A DNA stretch of 64,000 bases from DASPPM01 sp052143835. GTDB taxonomy: Bacteria; Pseudomonadota; Alphaproteobacteria; JACZXZ01. The translations under genes and the position numbers were made by a program. Of this stretch, positions 34,790 to 43,049 are shown piece by piece; position 1 is the first letter of the stretch, and each line of letters begins with the position of its first letter. The DNA is taken from contig JBKQRV010000139.1 of NCBI GenBank assembly GCA_052143835.1, positions 1 through 64,000 on the forward strand, written 5' to 3'. The notes under the pieces are model-generated. The model worked only from the letters and a program-made list of their open reading frames with translations. It made no database searches and was not told where the DNA came from.

Positions 34790-35491
34790 TCACCTGACGA
34801 GCGTGAACGTGACGGTGCCCTCGTGGTCCTGAATGCGAAACATCACGGGCGTTTCCTCAGGGTCCATCCAGACTTCGTATCGCTCCCGACCATCAACCGT
34901 ATCGATTTGATACCGGCGCACCCGTGTCGAAGCGCCGTCGACCGTGATCGAGCTCTCTTCGCCGCCACTGGTGTGTATTTTCGTGACCAGGCCCGTATCC
35001 GGCATCAGGACCGTGTCGCCTCTCAACGCACTCACGGACCACGGGCTGGCCGTCAGGATCGTCCCTGGGGCAGTGACCATGCCGCTCGGCGAGGTAACGA
35101 TGAAGTGCTCGCCTTCCGCCCGGCCATCCACTTCAATGGGCGTGCCGTTTTCCGTGGTAACTCCGTGAAAGTAAACCAGGCGATCGCCCACCTGTCGTTC
35201 AACTCGGGAGACGTCTTGGCTATAGAGGGTGAAGTTGAGAACCGAGACCTTGATATGCGCCTCCGTGGTCATCGTTGTTGCATCACGGCTTTTCTCAATA
35301 GTGTTGCTGTACGTCCCGATCTCGCCATAGAAACTATCTTGAACACGATACGTATATCGCTGTTGGAAGGCAGCCGCGGAGGATCCAGCCGCGAGGAGCA
35401 TGCAAATCGTCACTGCGCCGAGCAGCGCCGTTGACGCAAGCACTTTTACCGATGCCGCGATGCGCCTGCGCACTGCTGCCTTTTTAACCAT
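34790..35491 (-). CDS. DUF6134-family exported protein
   Basis: A 233-residue protein with an N-terminal signal (basic start, then LASTALLGAVTICMLLAAG, cleavage near SSAAAF). The mature part resembles DUF6134 proteins: YGEIGTYSNTIEKS, VYFHGVTTENGTPIEV and VTSPSGMVTAPGTILTASPWS. Function is unknown; the beta-rich pattern recalls lipid- or sugar-binding periplasmic proteins. The ATG overlaps the SDR stop by 8 bases, so it is co-translated with the desaturase/SDR pair. A related-looking DUF3108 protein ends the type III PKS operon in the same coupled way. Confidence 0.75.
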   Translation of the reverse strand: MVKKAAVRRRIAASVKVLASTALLGAVTICMLLAAGSSAAAFQQRYTYRVQDSFYGEIGTYSNTIEKSRDATTMTTEAHIKVSVLNFTLYSQDVSRVERQVGDRLVYFHGVTTENGTPIEVDGRAEGEHFIVTSPSGMVTAPGTILTASPWSVSALRGDTVLMPDTGLVTKIHTSGGEESSITVDGASTRVRRYQIDTVDGRERYEVWMDPEETPVMFRIQDHEGTVTFTLVR

Positions 35492-36362
35492 TCGTCAATT
35501 GCTCGCTGAGCTGCCACATCCGTCTCTGCATGTCCCTGTCGCGTGATGCCGGACTAGACGGAACGGCAATGCATTTTTCGAAATACCGCGCGGACAGATG
35601 AGCGACTTCCGGCGAAGAGGCGAGATAGACCGACGTGGTCGCCCCCTTCTCGGGCGTAAGGATGAAATGCATTGCGATGCCCCAGAACGGCTTGAGCAGC
35701 CGAACCGGGCCGGTTGCATCGTCCAGCGTGACGATGTTGGTTGCCACATACCCCGGGTGCAACGCATTTACGGTGACATGGCTGTCGCGAAGGCGGCGGG
35801 CAAGCTCGTACAGGGTCAACAGGTTGGCAAGCTTCGCGTTGGCATAGGCATGCATGCCGACGCCGCGCGGGTAGTGGCGCCGCATCTCTATATCGTTGAA
35901 ATCGATTTTCCCTTTCTCGTGCGCGTCCGAATTGACGTTCACGATGCGCGAGCCGCCGGTCGCCTTCAATCTTTCGAGCAGCAAATTGGTCAAGAGAAAC
36001 GGCGCGAGATGATTGACCGCGAGCGTCATTTCGTTGCCGTCCGCGCTCTCTCGGCGCTTGGGGAATGTCGCGCCCGCGTTATTGATTAGAACGTCCAGCT
36101 TTTCATATTTGTTGTTGAATTCGGCGGCCACCGCGCGGACCTGCTGCAGGACCGAAAGGTCTGCGATCATTAAATCGGTTGCGCCATGTCCGGCCAGTTC
36201 CTGCACCTCACGGGCGGCATCCTCTCCTTTCTGCCGGTTTCTGCAAATAAGAACGACCGTTGCGCCCCTTCTTGCCAACTCAAGCGCCGTGGCCTTGCCG
36301 ATTCCGGAGCTTGCACCGGTCACCACGCATATTTTCTCGTTCATGCAACTCAGATTGCCCAT
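35484..36362 (-). CDS. Short-chain dehydrogenase/reductase (retinol-dehydrogenase-like SDR)
   Basis: A 292-residue SDR: cofactor motif VVTGASSGIGKATALELARRG, LDVLINNAGATFPKR, an SDAHEKG serine region, and catalytic YANAKLANLL (YxxxK). It resembles the retinol/WW-domain-oxidoreductase-like group that acts on hydrophobic alcohols or ketones. The ATG at 36362 has an AAGGA 6 bases upstream; a much longer upstream frame is an accidental extension across the desaturase. It overlaps the desaturase end by 13 bp and the DUF6134 start by 8 bp. Likely acts on the same acyl or lipid substrate as the desaturase. Confidence 0.87.
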   Translation of the reverse strand: MGNLSCMNEKICVVTGASSGIGKATALELARRGATVVLICRNRQKGEDAAREVQELAGHGATDLMIADLSVLQQVRAVAAEFNNKYEKLDVLINNAGATFPKRRESADGNEMTLAVNHLAPFLLTNLLLERLKATGGSRIVNVNSDAHEKGKIDFNDIEMRRHYPRGVGMHAYANAKLANLLTLYELARRLRDSHVTVNALHPGYVATNIVTLDDATGPVRLLKPFWGIAMHFILTPEKGATTSVYLASSPEVAHLSARYFEKCIAVPSSPASRDRDMQRRMWQLSEQLTNG

Positions 36363-37567
36363 GGATCGTCCCTTCCGGGAGCGGGGCGATGCGCCTGGTC
36401 CGACAAGGCGGCCAGATGCGCTGCGCGGTAGAAATCCCCGTCGTATGAATTCGGGGCCTTCGATGCTTGGGAAGCGCGGATGGGATAGCATCGGCGGAAT
36501 TGACGGAATGCCGCGCGGAAATAGTTGCCGTGCGGCCGTTCGTCTTCGCTCTTGCTGAGCGCGGCGAGCGACGTCCACGGCGCGGTCGGATAAAGGTGGT
36601 GGGTGAGGTGCAGATGCTGGTTCATCACCAGCGGGCGGAACATTTGCGGTAACGAGTAATTCCGAGCACGTTCTGGCTCGTCGAGCGAGACGCCGTGGTG
36701 CGCGACGTTGTCCGCAAAGGAGTGCCACACGCCACGCACGTACATTGTGGCAAACAACATCGGCCACCATGCGCCATAGAACCACGCGCTCGCGCCGTAC
36801 AATGCCAGCGTCATCGCGAACTCGCGCCGCGTTCGGCGCCGCTTGGGCACATTCAGCACCAACGATACAAATGTACGCCGCACTTTGGTATCGCCCTCTT
36901 CGTCGATCGGGATTGCATTTTCCATCAGGCGCACGCCGAGGGACACGGGCACGAACGCGATCAGCGACGAAGCCAGCAATCCCAGATAAACACCGCCGAA
37001 GAGCCTTCCTCGATAGCGCAGCCAGGCAAGCGCATAGGCGCCGCGGCCCACGTGCACATCGGGCCGGTCGTAGCTGTGCCGCGAAAACCGGTGATGGACC
37101 AAGTGGCCGACCCGCGTGGCATCGAAAGGCGCCCCGAGTGTGATGCTCAGGATGCGCGCGCAGAATTCGTTGATGCGACGTGTCGGAAGCAGGTGGGAGT
37201 GGATGGCTTCGTGAATCAGGCCCCAGTGAAGCGGCTGGAGCAGCATGATCGGCAATAGAACCCACCCGGCTCGCATTCCGAAACCGCGCACCACAAACGG
37301 CATGCCGAACAGTTGGAAAAGCGTGCCGCCGAGCACGACGCAAATGAGAAAGACGTTGAGCAAGCAATTTTCACTTGGCCTGCCTTGTGTGGCCGCGGCA
37401 GGCCGCCTTGTAGGATTCTCGCGAGACTTTGGCCGGGCCTGAAGCACCTGGCCCGCGCCGCGATGCCAACGGGGGGCCGCGCAGGCGCTAGTAACCGCCT
37501 CAGGGCCAGCAAAAGGGCACAGCGCTTCTGCCGTCGGCAGCCCGGTCTGGGTCTCGGTGCCCATCAT
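36350..37567 (-). CDS. Membrane fatty acid desaturase-family protein
   Basis: A 405-residue di-iron membrane enzyme with the three histidine boxes HEAIHSH, HLVHHRFSRH and HLHLTHHLYP, and hydrophobic segments between them. The N-terminal about 60 residues are loosely composed, and the true start may lie downstream of 37567, where no ribosome site is visible. Desaturases and related hydroxylases of this fold introduce a double bond or hydroxyl into a long acyl chain. First gene of the desaturase-SDR-DUF6134 operon, facing the type III PKS operon across a two-component system, so tailoring of the same lipid is plausible. Confidence 0.87.
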   Translation of the reverse strand: MMGTETQTGLPTAEALCPFAGPEAVTSACAAPRWHRGAGQVLQARPKSRENPTRRPAAATQGRPSENCLLNVFLICVVLGGTLFQLFGMPFVVRGFGMRAGWVLLPIMLLQPLHWGLIHEAIHSHLLPTRRINEFCARILSITLGAPFDATRVGHLVHHRFSRHSYDRPDVHVGRGAYALAWLRYRGRLFGGVYLGLLASSLIAFVPVSLGVRLMENAIPIDEEGDTKVRRTFVSLVLNVPKRRRTRREFAMTLALYGASAWFYGAWWPMLFATMYVRGVWHSFADNVAHHGVSLDEPERARNYSLPQMFRPLVMNQHLHLTHHLYPTAPWTSLAALSKSEDERPHGNYFRAAFRQFRRCYPIRASQASKAPNSYDGDFYRAAHLAALSDQAHRPAPGRDDPWAI

Positions 37568-37569
37568 GC

Positions 37570-37905
37570 CGGCGCAAGCGGCGGTCGCAATTGAGCAATC
37601 GGCACGAGGATGTCAGCGAACAGCTGTCGCGGCGCCAGTGTGCGGGCGAAGTTGGCGGACGTAGTGGAAGCCTTGCGCCAGAAAATCGAAACACGGGGCC
37701 GTCGACGCCGCGCCGTGGAGGCGCGCTCGATGAGGGGGATCGAGACGAACTCGGCGCGTACGCCGGCGGTTTCAGTGATGAGCTCATCGTAGAGGGCTAT
37801 TGGTCGGACTCCAGCTCGAGGTGTCTCTTGTTCTGCGCATAGCCGGGATCATCGAGGAAAAACCTTGCGAAAGTCTGACGTCCGGCCGGCCTGCCCGGCG
37901 AATTC
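37570..37905. repeat. Degenerate IS-derived repeat, copy B
   Basis: Positions 37,668-37,900 match copy A at 33.5 kb in the same orientation. The left part encodes, on the minus strand, LAPRQLFADILVPIAQLRPP, which resembles the last residues of IS1380-family transposases. The right part carries the ACCTTGCGAAAG block also found in copies A and C. The layout suggests an internal-deletion derivative, element start joined to transposase end. Confidence 0.55.
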
Positions 37906-37968
37906 GACACGATCGTGGCGCAGGCTTGGCGGTGACTGTCGCCGCCCCATGCCATCACGAAGCGACGA

Positions 37969-38793
37969 CTACTGATCCGTCGAATTTGGGCTGGGTGCCT
38001 CCGGATTGTCGAGCTTCGGCATATCTGGCCCGTTGAATTTGACATCGACCCGTCCTCGGTGGAGGCCTTCGGGCGATTTCCCCTCCGCGACCAGGGCTTG
38101 ACGGTGCTGGATGTAGACGCTGCGGAGGGTGGCGTAATAGTCGACCGAAGTGCTCTCGAGCGCATCGAGCGTGCCGAGATAGGTGGTGCGGGTATCGAGC
38201 ATCTTGCCGGCGGAGATGCCGGCCTCGGCAAAGGTGACGGCGGGTGAGCCGCCGGCCAGGAAGAATGGATTGACGACGAAGCCGATGATCGTGCCCACGG
38301 CGTCGCGCGCGTCCGAGGGCCCGAGGAGCGGCAGCTCGACGTAGGGCCCTTCTCCGATGCCCCAAACCCCCAAGGTCTGGCCGAAATCGGCGTCGTGATG
38401 GCGCAAGTCCCAATCCGACGCCACGTCGAAGACACCGACGCCGCCGACCGTGGTGTTGACGGCGAAGCGCTGGACCGCGACCAAGGCGCGGCCGAAATTG
38501 CCCTGGAGCGCGTCGTTCAGCCCAATCACCGGTTCGCCAAGGTTCGACAAGGAATTATGAATGGCGTGGCGGACGCCGTCGGGCAGATTGTCGCGATAAG
38601 CCTCCGCCGCCGGTTTCGCGACATTGCGGTCGACGAACCGGTTGGCGTCGAAGATGGTCCGGTTCGCCGGCTCGATCGGGTCGCTGACACCCGAGGGCTG
38701 CGCATCGGCGTCGACATCAATCGGGGGACTCACGCAGGCGGCAATGGAGAGCGAAACTGCGATAACAAGCGTTGCGTTGGCAATCTTGGCCAT
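37969..38793 (-). CDS. MlaA-like outer-membrane lipoprotein (second copy)
   Basis: A 274-residue lipoprotein with lipobox SIAAC (Cys near 20). MlaA hallmarks are SDPIEPANRTIFDANRF, NTTVGGVGVFDVASDW, DADFGQTLGVWGIGEG, ELPLLGPSDARDAVG and STSVDYYATLRSVYIQHR. It is clearly diverged from MlaA at 26.5 kb and lacks that protein's long tail and an adjacent mlaC. Its place between the desaturase operon and the two-component system suggests a channel for the lipid made by this locus. An ATG at 38799 is an alternative start two codons upstream. Confidence 0.88.
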   Translation of the reverse strand: MAKIANATLVIAVSLSIAACVSPPIDVDADAQPSGVSDPIEPANRTIFDANRFVDRNVAKPAAEAYRDNLPDGVRHAIHNSLSNLGEPVIGLNDALQGNFGRALVAVQRFAVNTTVGGVGVFDVASDWDLRHHDADFGQTLGVWGIGEGPYVELPLLGPSDARDAVGTIIGFVVNPFFLAGGSPAVTFAEAGISAGKMLDTRTTYLGTLDALESTSVDYYATLRSVYIQHRQALVAEGKSPEGLHRGRVDVKFNGPDMPKLDNPEAPSPNSTDQ

Positions 38794-38948
38794 TTCCACC
38801 TCGTGTCATTCATGTCCCGGCAGCGCCGGTACTCACGGACGCCGGGTCTGCCGTCACCACCTCGCTCGACCGGATATGAAATATTCAATTTCATCCAAAA
38901 ATCGGACAACGCGCGGGGCACATTCGAACGTCATTCGGAAAATGCGGG

Positions 38949-39515
38949 CTAGAATTTCGGACGCGCCAGCTCGCAATGACCATGCTGAACCACGCTGTGC
39001 CGTTTGTCTCCTTGGACGTGCCAAACCTCGAGATCGCCGGTTACACGGTCCGCGAGCACGGTGACAAGCACCTCTTTTGGTTCCTTGGAGAGCTCAACCT
39101 GGCGCGCGCAGTTCCCCGAACCGATGACGTCCTGCAGTGCAGGTTCCTGCTGAATACGGCTGGCGACCTGCGCCCTCTCAGCAACGCAGGCGTCGATCGC
39201 GGAAGGAAGCGGCATTCTGACCCGCTCATGGCCCTCGGCGGATACGAGCCCGTCGCTTTCCTCGATCACGGTGGTCTCCAATCCTTCCCAGCCCGGTCTA
39301 GCCAGCCATTTCAATTGCGTTCTATTCAGCCAGCCGGCTGGCCAGAACGAGAAACCCGGCTCAATCATGAAAATCTCTTTCACGTCTGCACCGCCGGTTT
39401 GCTGCCATTTTTCCAGCGTGCATGCGAGAAAGATCGACTCCGCCGCAAGACACCCGCTCGGAGATCCGGCAATCGCAAAAAATAACGCAAGAATTGTCGT
39501 GAGAGTTCTCACCAC
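38949..39515 (-). CDS. Exported protein of unknown function
   Basis: A 188-residue protein with a clear signal peptide (MVRTLTTILALFFAIAGSP, cleavage near CLAAES). The mature part has Cys residues at FLACTLEKW, IDACVAER, GNCARQV and HGHCELA, which could form two disulfides. No family recognised. It ends about 150 bp before the second mlaA in the same direction and may be its upstream operon partner, though the gap is long. Confidence 0.6.
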   Translation of the reverse strand: MVRTLTTILALFFAIAGSPSGCLAAESIFLACTLEKWQQTGGADVKEIFMIEPGFSFWPAGWLNRTQLKWLARPGWEGLETTVIEESDGLVSAEGHERVRMPLPSAIDACVAERAQVASRIQQEPALQDVIGSGNCARQVELSKEPKEVLVTVLADRVTGDLEVWHVQGDKRHSVVQHGHCELARPKF

Positions 39516-40023
39516 GATCTACGTCTCCCTTCCGCCGACGCATCCGGTACGGGACCCGGCGAGCGGGGCCGGATAAATTCCTTGGGTCGATCTTGGCTGC
39601 CTCACCTTGCGCGAACCTGACAACAAGCTCACAGGATCGGTCTCGGCAACAAACTCACGGGTTGGGACGGGTCGCTCGGAAACGGACAATCGCCATCAAG
39701 CCCGCGCCACGATCGTGGCTCATTCGCCGGTCATGCCGGCCCGCCGTCAGGCTTTTGCAAGGTTTGCCCCTGATGATACGGAAGGACTTTTGATCCGGAT
39801 CAAGGTTGGCCAATTGCGTGGCGATTCATGAGGTATTGTGCTAGATGTCAGAAGGTGAGAAGGAGGTACTCCGCGGGCTTGCCAAGACCCACAAGGAGCA
39901 TGCCCGAATGCCGCAAGCAGCGACGATTACCTCCTTGTCCCAGACAGAAACCCTTTCATGTTAGCCAATTGCGCACCCTCGGCCAGCTCCGCTTGGCGCC
40001 GTCGCTCCAACTCGAAACACATC
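39516..40023. other. Intergenic region with inverted repeat copy C
   Basis: The 39,729-39,780 segment (CGTCAGGCTTTTGCAAGG then CCCCTGATGATACGG) matches copy A and copy B read backwards. The rest holds no supported gene. It contains the promoter of the two-component system, which I cannot pinpoint. Confidence 0.45.
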
Positions 40024-40698
40024 ATGCGCGTGCTCCTAATCGAAGATAACGAGAAACTCGCGAAATTCACCGTCAAGGGTCTTGAAGCGGCCGGCTTCGC
40101 GGTCGATTGGCTCGCGAACGGAACGGATGCGGAGAACGCGCTCAGTGACGTATCTTACGATGCGGCGATACTGGATCTGGGCCTTCCCGACATGGATGGC
40201 ATGACGCTGATTGCCAGGGTCCGGCGGCGGGCGAATAACGTCCCCATCCTCGTGCTCACCGCACGTGACGGAACAAACGATCGCGTAACCGGGCTCAACG
40301 CGGGGGCGGATGACTATTTGCTGAAGCCGTTCGCAATGGAGGAGCTCGTCGCCCGCATCCACGCCGTACTCCGGCGTCCCTCTGATGCTCTCGATGTAAC
40401 GCTGGTCACGGGAAACATGATTCTCGACAGTACGAAGCGAGAGTTCCGCGTCGAGCAGCACGTTGTTCCGCTTTCGCGTCGTGAGTTCATGGTGATGGAA
40501 CACTTGATGCGCCGTGTCGGCAAAGTAGTCCCCAAAACCGCTATCGAGGAGAAGACGTACGGCTTTGACGAGGAGGTTTCGCCGAATGCGGTCGAGGTGA
40601 TCGTGTCCCGTCTGCGCAGGCGCCTTCGCGATTCGAATGCCAGCCAGGAAATTCTGACCTTTCGCGGGGTCGGATACATGCTCAAGGGCCTCGAGTAA
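40024..40698 (+). CDS. OmpR-family response regulator
   Basis: A 224-residue regulator. The receiver domain (1-115) has the acidic pair in LLIEDNEKLAKF, phospho-acceptor Asp51 in AILDLGLPDMDG, T in VLTARD and K in LLKPF. The C-terminal winged helix shows LSRREFMVMEHLMRR and SPNAVEVIVSRLRRRL...FRGVGYML. It resembles the TctD/QseB/PmrA group. The ATG at 40024 is chosen as the receiver starts there. The stop and the kinase start share a base (TAATG). It sits between the two lipid operons and is a candidate to control them. Confidence 0.92.
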   Translation: MRVLLIEDNEKLAKFTVKGLEAAGFAVDWLANGTDAENALSDVSYDAAILDLGLPDMDGMTLIARVRRRANNVPILVLTARDGTNDRVTGLNAGADDYLLKPFAMEELVARIHAVLRRPSDALDVTLVTGNMILDSTKREFRVEQHVVPLSRREFMVMEHLMRRVGKVVPKTAIEEKTYGFDEEVSPNAVEVIVSRLRRRLRDSNASQEILTFRGVGYMLKGLE

Positions 40699-42128
40699 TG
40701 ACCGTCCGCACCCCCTCTTTGCTGCTGCGCATTTCGATTCGCCTGATGTTCGTGACGATTGCGGCTGCGATCATCTCGTATGCCTGGCTGTTCTACGAAA
40801 TCAGATACGCCGCCGACAACGTCGCGGAGGGGAGCTTGATTACGCAAGCGCTGGAGGTCATGAGCAGCCTCTCCCCGAGCAACGGCAGCGTGAAATTCGG
40901 TCTACCGACTGAACTGAGCGGCTCGACCAGCGAGGCGGAGGGTCGTTTTCGCTATTCGGTGCGGGATGAGCTGGGAAATACGCTTTTTCAATCGAGTTGG
41001 CCGACGGCGGCGCAAGACAAAATCCGCATCCTCGACGCGAAAAACCAGCTCTACCAAGTGCACCACCAGGAGCCGCAGCGCGAGAGCTTCTTCGGAGCGG
41101 TGGTTCGAACCAACATCGGCGGCCGAGTTCTTGTCGTCCAGGTCGAGCGCAACAGCCGGCACATCGAGACGCTGATGGACACGATCCTGGTCGAATCTTT
41201 CGTTCATGGCGGCTGGCTCGGAATACCGTTCTTGCTGGCTCTTATGCTGATCAGCATCTGGACGATCCGCGGCGCGATCGCGCCTCTGAACGAGCTCTCG
41301 CGGCAGGCCGAATCGATCGGCCCGGGAAGCACCGATCTCCGCCTTGCCGTGCAAGGCGTACCGCGAGAAATCGTTCCGCTTGTGGGAGCGATCAATTCTG
41401 CGCTCGACCGCCTCGAGAAGGGCTTCTCCGCACAGCAGGAACTCACTGCGGATGCCGCTCACGAGCTCAGAACGCCGCTCGCAGTGCTGCGTGCGCACAT
41501 CGACACGTTGCCGGACCAGCAGCTCGTCGCCTCGTTGCGCGAAGACGCCGAACATATGGAGCGTGTCGTTTCGCAGTTGCTTAAGGTCGCACGGCTCGAC
41601 GCGTTGTCGGTGGGCTCCGGCGAAATAGCCGATTTGAATGAGATTGCCGTTACCGTCGCGAGCTTCATGATTCCCCTGGCTTTGAAGGAGAACAAAGCGA
41701 TCGAAGTGACCGCGCTTGAAGGGCCGTGCTTCGTGCACGGCAACCGCGAATCGATCTTTCAGGCAGTTCGCAACCTGGTGGAGAATGCGCTCCAACATAT
41801 GGAACCGGGCAGGACGGTCGAGCTGGTCGTCGAAACGGGAGGAATCCTCAAGGTCATCGACCATGGCGAGGGCATCCCGGTGAAGCTGCGCGATCAGGTG
41901 TTCAAGCGCTTCTGGCGCTCCGACCGTTCGGGCGTCGGCTCCGGCCTCGGTCTCGCGATCGTCAAGCGGACGATGGAGATTCACGGCGGCTCGGTGTCGA
42001 TTTCCGACACGCCCGGTGGTGGAGCCACATTCACTCTGCGTTTTTTGCCCGCCGCCGGCACCGAAGCCGCGCGAGTGGTCCCGCTACCGCTCTACCGACG
42101 AGGACGGCGGGAGCGAGCCGCTGAATGA
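40698..42128 (+). CDS. Sensor histidine kinase (TctE/QseC-like)
   Basis: A 476-residue kinase. TM1 is at about 11-33; a periplasmic sensor region of about 130 residues follows; TM2 is near 172-192 (WLGIPFLLALMLISIW), then a HAMP linker. The HisKA box is DAAHELRTPLAVLRAH, the N box AVRNLVENALQH, the G1 box VIDHGEGIP and the G2 box GSGLGLAIVKR. It would phosphorylate the response regulator encoded upstream with a one-base overlap. Convergent with the type III PKS operon, 28 bp from the DUF3108 gene end. The signal is unknown. Confidence 0.92.
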   Translation: MTVRTPSLLLRISIRLMFVTIAAAIISYAWLFYEIRYAADNVAEGSLITQALEVMSSLSPSNGSVKFGLPTELSGSTSEAEGRFRYSVRDELGNTLFQSSWPTAAQDKIRILDAKNQLYQVHHQEPQRESFFGAVVRTNIGGRVLVVQVERNSRHIETLMDTILVESFVHGGWLGIPFLLALMLISIWTIRGAIAPLNELSRQAESIGPGSTDLRLAVQGVPREIVPLVGAINSALDRLEKGFSAQQELTADAAHELRTPLAVLRAHIDTLPDQQLVASLREDAEHMERVVSQLLKVARLDALSVGSGEIADLNEIAVTVASFMIPLALKENKAIEVTALEGPCFVHGNRESIFQAVRNLVENALQHMEPGRTVELVVETGGILKVIDHGEGIPVKLRDQVFKRFWRSDRSGVGSGLGLAIVKRTMEIHGGSVSISDTPGGGATFTLRFLPAAGTEAARVVPLPLYRRGRRERAAE

Positions 42129-42155
42129 GGACGAAAATCGGCGGCAGCGCTCGAC

Positions 42156-43049
42156 TCATTCCTCGAACTTAAGATGGATGCCGCGCCCACTGAGCTCGGC
42201 GAGTCGGCCCGTGACCGTGCCGAATTCCGTGCTGAACTCCATCTCAACCGGGACCATCAGATCGCCTGGTAGCAGGCGGGCATACCAGAGCTTGCCCTCA
42301 TAGGCTCCCTCGCTCCGGCCGTTGCCGTCCAGAAAGCCAGCGATTGCCTGGCGCCGCATGCGGCAGAGTTGGGTCGCACCGACGCCGTTCCGTTCTGCGA
42401 ACGTCCGGGGGACCTCAGGCGCCGCATCGGTGAAGTGGAGGTCGTAGCGACGCCGTCCGTCGTACACGGCGACAACGAGCGCGCACGAGCCGCGATGGGC
42501 GAGCCGCCGCTCGACCATAAAAAAGGCGGTCAGCTGATCGACGGTGCCGCGCATCAGAGAGGGCGTGACCGGCGTGCGCGTTTCGTCCGGTGGCACCGCC
42601 TCGCCGGCCACTTTGCCGTCGGCGGCGTAGTCGACCCGGTTACGGCTTTCGACCCCGTTACGATGCACCTCGCCGCGATAGGCTTCCGGGCGTGCTCCAT
42701 CGATGGTGAACCTGCCAAGCACCTCGGAGTGGCTCGTCAGATCCACGAATAGGGCGGCGATGCCCCGGCTCTCGACGTCCGCCGTGATCGCATATTGATC
42801 GGCGGTTTCCTCCACCGCGGTGCGGTTGGTCGCGACGTGGACGCCGGCGACGCCGAACATCTCGTAGCGCAAATCGATGCGCTCGAGATCGGCGGCCCGG
42901 GCGGCGGTCAGAGCGATAGGCAAAAATCCCGCGCTCGTCGCGGCGGCGCAAAAACAATAGACCAGGCGCCTGAACCATGCCTTCCATGGCGCGATTTCTT
43001 CCCGCAGCGGCTGCTCCGTCGGCTTTGCAGCATTCGACCAGTTACACAT
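42156..43049 (-). CDS. DUF3108-type exported protein
   Basis: A 297-residue protein with an N-terminal hydrophobic signal (FRRLVYCFCAAATSAGFLPIAL, cleavage near ARAAD). The mature region, LERIDLRYEMFGVAGVHVATN, RGEVHRNGVESRNRVDY and YDGRRRYDLHFTD, fits DUF3108, a beta-rich periplasmic family of unknown role. The ATG at 43049 overlaps the FAD enzyme stop by 8 bases. Last gene of the minus-strand operon. It pairs conceptually with the DUF6134 protein at 34.8 kb, both being terminal coupled genes of lipid-enzyme operons. Confidence 0.78.
   Translation of the reverse strand: MCNWSNAAKPTEQPLREEIAPWKAWFRRLVYCFCAAATSAGFLPIALTAARAADLERIDLRYEMFGVAGVHVATNRTAVEETADQYAITADVESRGIAALFVDLTSHSEVLGRFTIDGARPEAYRGEVHRNGVESRNRVDYAADGKVAGEAVPPDETRTPVTPSLMRGTVDQLTAFFMVERRLAHRGSCALVVAVYDGRRRYDLHFTDAAPEVPRTFAERNGVGATQLCRMRRQAIAGFLDGNGRSEGAYEGKLWYARLLPGDLMVPVEMEFSTEFGTVTGRLAELSGRGIHLKFEE

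Noticed and set aside
35484..37367. Single 627-residue protein covering both SDR and desaturase on the minus strand
   Set aside because: The SDR has its own ATG with AAGGA at 36362, and the desaturase is in another frame with all three histidine boxes; the N-terminal part of the long frame is non-coding.
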